A stretch of DNA of 6,776 bases from an uncultured Clostridia bacterium (GTDB taxonomy: Bacteria > Bacillota > Clostridia > Christensenellales > Aristaeellaceae): assembly GCA_944363005.1 (NCBI GenBank), contig CALVTV010000217.1, positions 1-6,776 on the forward strand, read 5' to 3'. Both the position numbers and the translations under genes were made by a program. The notes below the pieces were generated by a model. The model did no database searches, was not told where the DNA came from, and saw only the letters and a list, made by a program, of their open reading frames with translations. Positions within the stretch are counted from its first letter, which is position 1. Each line of letters begins with the position of its first letter. Of this stretch, positions 1 to 4,990 are shown in pieces.

Positions 1-24
1 GTTTCACTTTTTTAAACAAACCCC

Positions 25-55
25 TTGACCTGTACGCAGCGTATAGGCGTATACT
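25..55 (+). promoter_or_regulatory. MerR-type promoter of the regulator gene
   Basis: A -35 box TTGACC lies at 25-30 and a -10 box TATACT at 50-55, separated by 19 bp. Normal sigma-70 promoters have about 17 bp. A 19-20 bp spacer is the hallmark of promoters controlled by MerR-family proteins, which untwist the DNA to bring the boxes into register. The spacer also contains a dyad (29-47). The start of transcription should fall near 62, giving a leader of about 25 nt before the regulator gene. The boxes and spacing are seen directly; control by the downstream MerR protein is inferred. Confidence 0.8.
29..47. promoter_or_regulatory. Candidate MerR-family operator dyad
   Basis: CCTGTACGC (29-37) and GCGTATAGG (39-47) form an inverted repeat around the single base A38, with 8 of 9 positions pairing and one mismatch (G32 against T44). 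The dyad sits inside the 19-bp promoter spacer, where MerR-family dimers bind. Its overall form (CCT...AGG, about 18-19 bp) resembles operators of the SoxR/CueR type. The likely ligand is the regulator encoded immediately downstream, which would make the gene autoregulated. Confidence 0.72.
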
Positions 56-73
56 CACCCCATCCCAACAGCC

Positions 74-80
74 AAGGAGG
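74..80 (+). promoter_or_regulatory. Ribosome binding site that fixes the regulator start
   Basis: AAGGAGG is 7 nt before the ATG at 88 but only 1 nt before the in-frame ATG at 82. The spacing therefore selects the start at 88 and argues against 82 and against the TTG at 25, which is part of the -35 box. Confidence 0.85.
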
Positions 81-87
81 TATGACC

Positions 88-966
88 ATGCGCATTCAGG
101 AAGCCGCACAAGCCGTAGGCTGCACACAGCGCGCCATCAAATTCTATGAGGAAAAAGGACTCTTGCCCCATGTCGCCCGAGGGGAAAACGGATACCGGGA
201 TTACACGGACGAGGACATCCGCCTGCTTCACGAAATCCAGGCTTACCGCAAGCTGGGCATTTGCCTTGCGGACATCCGCGCCCTTTTAAAGGAAAGAGAC
301 TTCACCCTGCTTCAGCGGATACTTGAGGAGAAGCGTCGGGAAGCCGCCGAGCATCAGCATGAAATCGATGCGCTGGAGGCGTATCTGACCACGTTGGACT
401 GCAAAGCATTCGACGAAATGATCGACTATTCCTCGCTTTCGCAAGCCATGCGCGATCAGTTGCCCGGTATCTTCGGTCGCTACCTGGCCGCTCATTTTGC
501 GCCATATCTGCAAATCCGCATGGTCACCGACGAACAACGCGACGCATACCGCCGCATACTCGCCTTCTGGGACGATCCGCATCTTCGCTTGCCGCTGTTG
601 TTTCGTATTTCCATGTTTTGCCTCAGCCTTCTCCCCGCCGGAGCGATCAGTGCGGAGCAAATTGACGCGCAGATTCAATCCATGCTTCACCCCACGGAAG
701 AAGCCTATGCAAAAATCCGCGAGCAGACGCGCAGAACTGTGCTCGCCCGCAGGAATCCGCTCGTGCGTTACGCTCCGGGCGAAATCATGAAGCGTCAAAT
801 GATGCGCAGGCTCAAGGACTGCGGGTACTACGATGTATTTATTCCGCAGATGAAGCGGCTTTCCCCCAGCTATCGCGCCTATCAAGACGCCCTGACCGCA
901 CTCAATGACCGCCTTTGCCAGGACCTGGGCCTGCATTACGATTCGAATTTTAACCTTGTGATGTAA
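88..966 (+). CDS. MerR-family transcriptional regulator with an unrecognised helical C-terminal domain
   Basis: The 292-residue protein starts with a MerR winged helix-turn-helix. Residues 1-22 form the first helices, TQRAIKFYEEKGLL (13-26) is the characteristic recognition and turn segment, and ENGYRDYTDEDI (33-44) is the wing. Helices to about residue 70 follow, then a charged stretch (about 70-103) that fits the family's antiparallel dimerisation coiled coil. Residues 104-292 look largely helical and match none of the effector domains I know (no cysteine cluster for metals or Fe-S, no evident GyrI-like or TipAS domain), so the signal is unknown. Small metal-sensing MerR proteins are about 130-150 residues, so this is a long member. 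The protein should bind the dyad in its own promoter and act there as an autoregulator. No target gene is co-transcribed: the next gene is convergent, beyond a terminator. A target could lie upstream, outside the window. Confidence 0.9.
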   Translation: MRIQEAAQAVGCTQRAIKFYEEKGLLPHVARGENGYRDYTDEDIRLLHEIQAYRKLGICLADIRALLKERDFTLLQRILEEKRREAAEHQHEIDALEAYLTTLDCKAFDEMIDYSSLSQAMRDQLPGIFGRYLAAHFAPYLQIRMVTDEQRDAYRRILAFWDDPHLRLPLLFRISMFCLSLLPAGAISAEQIDAQIQSMLHPTEEAYAKIREQTRRTVLARRNPLVRYAPGEIMKRQMMRRLKDCGYYDVFIPQMKRLSPSYRAYQDALTALNDRLCQDLGLHYDSNFNLVM

Positions 967-971
967 AAGAA

Positions 972-1006
972 AAAGCGTCTGGCTTTCACCAGACGCTTTG
1001 CTTTTT
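972..1006. terminator. Bidirectional intrinsic terminator between convergent genes
   Basis: An 11-bp perfect stem (972-982 with 989-999, core AGCGTCTGG/CCAGACGCT) closes a 6-nt loop (CTTTCA, 983-988). On the plus strand it is followed by GC and five T (1002-1006). On the minus strand the hairpin is followed by a T-rich tail (complement of 964-971, TTCTTTTA). It begins 5 nt after the regulator stop codon and ends just before the stop codon of the minus-strand binding protein gene, so it can end both transcripts. Confidence 0.9.
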
Positions 1007-1010
1007 AAAA

Positions 1011-1778
1011 TTACTCACCCAGCGTGATCTCGTTCACCCACTGCTGATAGAGACCCTCTTCGTTGATCTGATCGATCAGCTCCTGAATCTTCGCGGTCAG
1101 CGCATCCTCGCCCTTGACGCTGGCGATGTAGTTGCCGCCCTCAAAGTCGAAAGCGACTTCCGCCACTTCCAGATCGTCGTTCTCCGCAAGCACGCTGTCG
1201 TACACCGTCTTGGGCACGGCCAGCGCATCCACGCGGCCGGACTTGACCATGTTCACGCCGTCCGGGATCTTGGTCACCAGCTCCAGCGTCGCGCCGGTGA
1301 GCTGCTCTTCCACCATGATCTGCTGGTTGGTGCCGTTCTGAGCCGCCACGATCTTGCCGTCAAATGCCTCGACGCTGTTGTAGGAAGCGCCGGTGCCCTT
1401 CTTGACCAGCAGGCCCTGATCGCCCTCATTCCAGTACACACCGGTGAGCTCCATCGCATTGAGGCGCTCCTCGTCGTAGGTCAGGCCAGCGATCATCATG
1501 TCCACGTCGCCACGACCCACAGCCGCCAGGCAGGCATCAAAGGCGAGCGGCTGAATCTCCAGCTCCACGCCCAGCTGCTCAGCCATCCACTGCATCATCA
1601 GCACGTCGGTGCCCACGATGTTGCCCTCATCATCAATGTACTCATACGGGGGCCAGTCGGGGCTGGTCGCTACAACAAGCTTGCCGGCCGCCTGAATATC
1701 CTCCAGACGATCCGCCAGCGCCAGAGAGCAGGTCAGGATCATCGCAAACGCGAGCGCAAGCGCAATCAACTTTTTCAT
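1011..1778 (-). CDS. Extracellular solute-binding protein of a polar amino acid ABC transporter
   Basis: This is a 255-residue family 3 binding protein (HisJ/GlnH/FliY type), of normal length. It would capture a small solute outside the membrane and deliver it to the permease and ATPase encoded at 4325-5741. The signal peptide is MKK plus a hydrophobic core to residue 22, with a good signal peptidase I site (A20-L21-A22 before D23). Cys17 sits in ILTC, a poor lipobox, so the protein may be secreted without a lipid anchor. Lobe 1 shows SPDWPPYEY (39-47) and GLTYDEER (98-105), whose Arg105 corresponds to the carboxylate-binding Arg of HisJ. Lobe 2 shows AAQNGT (145-150) and SGRVDALAVPK (180-190). 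There the Asp that contacts the ligand amino group in HisJ (D161) is replaced by Pro189. The start at 1778 is chosen for its Shine-Dalgarno and signal peptide; an upstream in-frame extension would cross the promoter. The gene is transcribed divergently from the rest of its transporter. The exact ligand is unknown. Confidence 0.92.
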   Translation of the reverse strand: MKKLIALALAFAMILTCSLALADRLEDIQAAGKLVVATSPDWPPYEYIDDEGNIVGTDVLMMQWMAEQLGVELEIQPLAFDACLAAVGRGDVDMMIAGLTYDEERLNAMELTGVYWNEGDQGLLVKKGTGASYNSVEAFDGKIVAAQNGTNQQIMVEEQLTGATLELVTKIPDGVNMVKSGRVDALAVPKTVYDSVLAENDDLEVAEVAFDFEGGNYIASVKGEDALTAKIQELIDQINEEGLYQQWVNEITLGE

Positions 1779-1787
1779 TGGAAAACT

Positions 1788-1794
1788 CCTCCTT
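1788..1794 (-). promoter_or_regulatory. Ribosome binding site of the binding protein gene
   Basis: The minus strand reads AAGGAGG here, 9 nt before the ATG at 1778. It fixes the start immediately before the signal peptide, rather than at the possible upstream start at 1871. Confidence 0.85.
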
Positions 1795-1842
1795 TTTGTT
1801 CTTCCACTTTGCCCGCCCTTCCGGCGGAAAAAGGATATCGCT

Positions 1843-1871
1843 ATTGTACGACGCAGTTTTGCATATGTCAA
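1843..1871 (-). promoter_or_regulatory. Strong promoter of the binding protein gene
   Basis: On the minus strand a perfect -35 box TTGACA (1871-1866) and a -10 box TACAAT (1848-1843) are separated by exactly 17 bp. Transcription should begin near 1836, giving a leader of about 58 nt that contains only a small 5-bp hairpin (1813-1827). A near-consensus promoter dedicated to this gene fits the usual need for more binding protein than membrane components. Confidence 0.85.
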
Positions 1872-1884
1872 GCGAATATACTAC

Positions 1885-1922
1885 ATAAACATGCCACTTA
1901 TCCGGTTTTTTTTTTGCATGTT
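1885..1922. promoter_or_regulatory. Candidate regulator site between the divergent promoters
   Basis: Two overlapping symmetric elements are visible. ATAA (1885-1888) and TTAT (1898-1901) flank 9 nt, and AACATGC (1888-1894) is repeated inverted as GCATGTT (1916-1922), with 21 nt between the arms. The first element lies about 49-65 bp upstream of the predicted binding-protein transcription start, a common position for activators such as LysR-type proteins. The arms enclose a run of ten T (1906-1915). Repeats this short can arise by chance in 250 bp, so the call is tentative and no known regulator motif is recognised. Confidence 0.35.
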
Positions 1923-1948
1923 CCTGCGATATTTTTAAAAAATCACGC

Positions 1949-1999
1949 CATTGCCTGTTGTTTCTTTCATCATATTGTGATAGAATATCGGCATTGCCT
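1949..1999 (+). repeat. Short direct repeat CATTGCCT flanking the operon promoter
   Basis: CATTGCCT occurs at 1949-1956, just upstream of the -35 box, and again at 1992-1999, at the predicted transcription start. The copies are 43 bp apart, close to four helical turns. The symmetric placement around the promoter core is suggestive of an operator pair, but about half of random 250-bp sequences would contain some 8-bp repeat. Confidence 0.3.
1958..1986 (+). promoter_or_regulatory. Promoter of the aminotransferase-transporter operon
   Basis: The -35 box is TTGTTT (1958-1963) and the -10 box is TAGAAT (1981-1986), 17 bp apart. The -10 is preceded by TG one base upstream (1978-1979), making an extended -10. 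Transcription should start near 1993. Upstream lie a T5A6 tract (1932-1942) and a T10 tract (1906-1915), which may help RNA polymerase binding or bend the DNA. No other convincing promoter is visible before 5741. Confidence 0.7.
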
Positions 2000-2035
2000 C
2001 ATCACTTGCATAACCATGGAAAGGCGTGAATATTT

Positions 2036-3214
2036 ATGCCCGAGCTGAGCCACCGCGTTCAGACGTTTACCGATTCCGTCATCCGGCGCATGACCCGCAT
2101 CAGCGACGAGGTCGGCGCGATCAATCTTTCTCAGGGATTCCCCGATTTTCCCCCGCCCAAGGCCATCACCGACAGACTGCGTGAGGTTGCCGATGAAGGC
2201 CCTCATCAGTATTCCGTCACGTTCGGCGCCGAAAACTTCCGCGAAGCGCTCGCCCGCAAGATGGGCCGTGCTTACGGGCGAACCATCGATCCGGATACCG
2301 AAATTCTGGTGACCTGCGGCGGCACGGAAGCGATGATGAGCGCCATGATGACCGTCTGCAACCCCGGCGACAAAGTCGTCGTCTTTTCCCCGTTCTACGA
2401 GAACTACGGTGCGGACGCCATTCTCTCCGGCGCAGACCCCATCTTTGTTCCGCTTGTGCCGCCAACGTTCGATTTTGACCGCCAGGTGCTCGAGGATGCC
2501 TTCCGCCAGCGCCCCAAGGCCATCATCGTCTGCAATCCGTCCAACCCCTGCGGCAAGGTCTTTACGAAGGAAGAACTGCTCTTCATCGGCGGTCTGTGCA
2601 AGCGCTACGACGCTTACATGATCACCGACGAAGTCTACGAGCACATCGTCTTTGCGCCCTATCATCACGTCTACGCGGGTTCGCTTCCCGAAATTGCGGA
2701 TCACGTGATTTGCTGTTCCTCGCTGTCCAAGACGTATTCCATCACCGGCTGGCGGCTGGGCTATCTGATCGGCCCGCAGGACGTCATCGAAGGCGCTAAA
2801 AAGGTCCATGATTTCCTGACGGTCGGCGCCGCCGCTCCGCTTCAAGAGGCTGCCGTGGTTGGCCTTGAGTTCCCGCAGAGCTATTATGATGACCTCACGG
2901 CGCTCTACACCCGCAAGCGTCAGATTTTCCTTGACGGCCTCGATCGCATCGGCCTCAAGCACACACAGCCGCAGGGCTCCTACTTTGTGCTGGTGGACAT
3001 CAGCGATTTCCAGAAGCCGGGCATGCGTTTCCACGGCAAAACCGATATGGAGTTCTGCGAATGGATGATTCGCACCATCGGCGTTGCCGCCGTCCCGGGC
3101 TCCAGCTTCTTCCGTGAGCCGGTCAACCACCTGATTCGCTTGCACTTTGCCCGCAGCGAAGAAACCCTCAACGAAGCGCTCGAGCGGCTCTCCAAGCTGC
3201 CCGCCCTGGTGTAA
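2036..3214 (+). CDS. PLP-dependent class I/II aminotransferase (YbdL/kynurenine aminotransferase-like)
   Basis: This cytoplasmic 392-residue fold-type I aminotransferase moves the amino group of an amino acid to a 2-oxo acid acceptor. Family features appear in order: INLSQGFPDFPPP (30-41), the Tyr-containing HQYSVTFGAENFREA (57-71), GGTEAM (95-100) at the phosphate-binding region, CNPSNPCGK (166-174) with cofactor-contacting Asn170, DEVYEHIVF (198-206) with Asp198 for the pyridine nitrogen, SLSKTYSITGWRLGY (229-243) with Schiff-base Lys232 and Arg240, and HFARSE (370-375) with Arg373 for the substrate carboxylate. The overall pattern resembles E. coli YbdL (methionine-preferring) and glutamine transaminase K/kynurenine aminotransferases rather than a true AspC. 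Length is complete. The ribosome site is modest (AAAGGCG around 2020-2026). It is the first gene of the operon, with 3 nt to the next, which points to an amino acid taken up by the co-encoded transporter. The substrate cannot be decided; Met, aromatic amino acids, Gln or branched-chain amino acids are possible. Confidence 0.92.
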   Translation: MPELSHRVQTFTDSVIRRMTRISDEVGAINLSQGFPDFPPPKAITDRLREVADEGPHQYSVTFGAENFREALARKMGRAYGRTIDPDTEILVTCGGTEAMMSAMMTVCNPGDKVVVFSPFYENYGADAILSGADPIFVPLVPPTFDFDRQVLEDAFRQRPKAIIVCNPSNPCGKVFTKEELLFIGGLCKRYDAYMITDEVYEHIVFAPYHHVYAGSLPEIADHVICCSSLSKTYSITGWRLGYLIGPQDVIEGAKKVHDFLTVGAAAPLQEAAVVGLEFPQSYYDDLTALYTRKRQIFLDGLDRIGLKHTQPQGSYFVLVDISDFQKPGMRFHGKTDMEFCEWMIRTIGVAAVPGSSFFREPVNHLIRLHFARSEETLNEALERLSKLPALV

Positions 3215-3217
3215 GCC

Positions 3218-4306
3218 ATGTATACGACTGATCTCGTCACTCTGCCGCGCTTTTGCTTTGGCCGCGGTATCTACGCCCGTTTCCCCGATCTTTGCCATTC
3301 GTTCGGCTCCCGGTTTGCGCTCGTAGGCGGCGTGACCGCCATGCAGAAGGGCTTGCCCGCTTTGCAGGAAGCCGTCGCTGGTTCGGACATGACGCTCCTG
3401 TGCGCGCTCCCGTTCGGCGGCGCCTGTACGCAGTCCGCCATGGACCGGCTTGCCAGGCAGCTCGCCCCGATGGCCCCGGATTTTCTGGTGGGCATGGGCG
3501 GCGGCAAAGCGCTGGATACGGCCAAAGGCGTCGCTCACCAGCTGGGTATTCCCCTGGTGAGCATGCCGACGCTGGTTTCCAACTGCGCGCCGATCACGGC
3601 CCTTTCGGTCGTATACCGCGAGGACGGCCCGTTTGACCGTTTCCTCTTCTACGACGCGCCGCCCGCGCTCACGCTGATCGATCTGTCCATCTCCGCCGCC
3701 GCACCGGCCCGCTACTTCCGCGCAGGCATGGGCGACACACTGGCCAAGCACCTGGAATCCACCTTTTCCGCGCGCGGGGACACGCTCGGGAAGGATCTGG
3801 ATCACATGTCCGCCATGGGGCTGGCGCTCTCGAGCACGTGCTACGGGCCCATTCTCGCTTACGGCAGAGCCGCGCTTGAGGAAGTCGAGCGACAGGAAGC
3901 TGGCCCGGCCATGGAGATCTGCGCCCGGAGCATCATCGTCTCCGCCGGCCTGGTCTCCCTGCTGGCCCATGACAATTACAATTGCGCGTTGGCGCATGCC
4001 GTTTGCTACGGGCTCCAGCTCATCCCGCATGTGGAAGAGCGGTTCCTGCATGGCGATCTGGTCGCCTACGGGGCACTCGTTCAGCTCGTGCTCGACGGAC
4101 AAACCGACAAGGCACGCGAACTGCGCAGCTTTCTCGTCTCCCTGGGCACGCCGGTGACGCTCGAACAGCTCGGCGTTTCCCTTGACCGTCAGGCACTCGC
4201 CGCCACGCTGCACGAGGCCACCACCGGTCCGGACATGGCCCACATCCCCTACGTCATCACACCCGACATGGTCTTTGACGCCATGTCCCGCGTGGAAACC
4301 CTGTAA
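3218..4306 (+). CDS. Iron-containing-ADH-family dehydrogenase, likely HcxA/YbdH-like 2-hydroxy acid dehydrogenase
   Basis: The 362-residue protein has the GldA/iron-containing alcohol dehydrogenase layout. An N-terminal nucleotide-binding domain carries GMGGGKALDTAKG (92-104), with the glycine-rich loop and Asp100, and PTLVSNCAPITALSVVY (117-133). A helical C-terminal domain carries the metal ligands Asp173 (AGMGDTLAKHLE, 169-180), His260 (ALAHAVCYGL) and His278 (RFLHGDLVAYG). The CA..T.LSV.Y segment, the ligand motifs and the C-terminal ITPD resemble E. coli YbdH (HcxA) as I recall it; that enzyme reduces 2-oxo acids with NAD(P)H. The expected role is reduction of the aminotransferase's 2-oxo product to a 2-hydroxy acid, or the reverse. 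The gene starts 3 nt after the aminotransferase stop and has no clear ribosome site of its own, so translational coupling is likely. A glycerol or other polyol dehydrogenase is the main alternative. Confidence 0.88.
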   Translation: MYTTDLVTLPRFCFGRGIYARFPDLCHSFGSRFALVGGVTAMQKGLPALQEAVAGSDMTLLCALPFGGACTQSAMDRLARQLAPMAPDFLVGMGGGKALDTAKGVAHQLGIPLVSMPTLVSNCAPITALSVVYREDGPFDRFLFYDAPPALTLIDLSISAAAPARYFRAGMGDTLAKHLESTFSARGDTLGKDLDHMSAMGLALSSTCYGPILAYGRAALEEVERQEAGPAMEICARSIIVSAGLVSLLAHDNYNCALAHAVCYGLQLIPHVEERFLHGDLVAYGALVQLVLDGQTDKARELRSFLVSLGTPVTLEQLGVSLDRQALAATLHEATTGPDMAHIPYVITPDMVFDAMSRVETL

Positions 4307-4311
4307 CCGTG

Positions 4312-4318
4312 AAGGAGG
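4312..4318 (+). promoter_or_regulatory. Ribosome binding site supporting a TTG start
   Basis: AAGGAGG ends 6 nt before the TTG at 4325. The next in-frame ATG (4364) has no such site, so the permease most likely starts at the TTG codon. Confidence 0.8.
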
Positions 4319-4324
4319 ATCACT

Positions 4325-4990
4325 TTGCTCGCCAACATTGAACGCCTGCTTCTCAAGTATGGCATGAACTTTCTCAACGGCCTGGGCACCACGTTGCTGC
4401 TGGCACTCATCTCCGTGGCCATCGGTTGCGTGATCGGTGCGCTGGTGGCAATTATGCGCCTTTCCAGGTCCAAACTGCTCAACAGCATCGCCACGCTGTA
4501 CACGGAAGTCATCCGCGATACGCCCTTGCTGCTTCAGTTGTATTTCTTCTACTTTATGCTGCCCGATCTGCTGCCAGCGCTCCGGCTCTCCAAGTTCACC
4601 TGCATTGCGGTGGCTCTGGTCTTCAACTCCGGCGCGTACATGTCCGAAGTCTTCCGCTCCGGCATCCAGTCGGTGGATCGGGGCCAGACGGAGGCCGCGC
4701 GCTCTCTGGGCCTTTCCGCCAGTCAGACTCTGACGCGCATCGTGTTGCCTCAGGCATTCAAAAACGTGTTGCCCGCCATGTGCAACGAGTTTGTCGCCGT
4801 GACGAAGGAAACCTCCCTGGCCTCCACGTTCTACGTCGGAGACCTGATGACCCAGTACCAGACGATTTCCGGCAAAACCTATCTGGTCATCGAACCGCTG
4901 ATCATCATCGGCGTCATCTACTTCGTCGTGACCTTTACCATGAGCAAACTCATTGCCATGCTCGAAAGGAGGCTGAAATCCGGTGACTGA
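4325..4990 (+). CDS. Polar amino acid ABC transporter permease (HisM/GlnP type)
   Basis: This 221-residue inner membrane protein forms the channel of the importer. The hydrophobic segments are about 18-44, 64-80, 90-105, 148-170 and 188-208, giving the five-helix topology usual for the His/Glu/Gln/Arg permease family. EVIRDTPLLLQLYFFYF (61-77) is the family signature after the first helix. GQTEAARSLGLSASQTLTRIVLPQA (120-144) is the EAA loop that docks on the ATPase. It begins with a rare TTG codon, supported by the AAGGAGG at 4312-4318, 18 nt after the dehydrogenase gene. Its last 8 nt overlap the start of the ATPase gene, so the two are translationally coupled. Only one permease gene is present, so the channel is probably a homodimer. 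The cognate binding protein is most likely the divergent gene at 1011-1778. Confidence 0.93.
   Translation: MLANIERLLLKYGMNFLNGLGTTLLLALISVAIGCVIGALVAIMRLSRSKLLNSIATLYTEVIRDTPLLLQLYFFYFMLPDLLPALRLSKFTCIAVALVFNSGAYMSEVFRSGIQSVDRGQTEAARSLGLSASQTLTRIVLPQAFKNVLPAMCNEFVAVTKETSLASTFYVGDLMTQYQTISGKTYLVIEPLIIIGVIYFVVTFTMSKLIAMLERRLKSGD
4965..4972 (+). promoter_or_regulatory. Ribosome binding site of the ATPase gene inside the permease gene
   Basis: AAAGGAGG lies within the final permease codons, 10 nt before the GTG at 4983, and supports that start and the 8-nt gene overlap. Confidence 0.75.

Noticed and set aside
25..87. N-terminal extension of the MerR protein to the TTG at 25
   Set aside because: This stretch holds the -35, -10 and operator, and the ribosome site at 74-80 points to the ATG at 88.
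286..936. A 216-codon minus-strand frame opposite the MerR gene
   Set aside because: In register with the regulator gene, no ribosome site or domain, and the plus strand has clear MerR motifs.
1813..1827. CCGCC/GGCGG hairpin in the binding-protein leader as a riboswitch or attenuator
   Set aside because: Only a 5-bp stem with no U-tract and no alternative pairing visible.
1847..1858. A partial match (TGTACG..GCAG) to the MerR operator at the binding-protein promoter
   Set aside because: There is no dyad, the promoter spacer is a normal 17 bp, and the shared bases are few.
1779..1871. 31-residue N-terminal extension of the binding protein
   Set aside because: It would include the promoter and the ribosome site and place a charged segment before a well-formed signal peptide.
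1809..2048. A 79-codon plus-strand frame in the divergent region
   Set aside because: It spans both promoters, has no good ribosome site and overlaps the aminotransferase start; nothing in its translation is recognisable.
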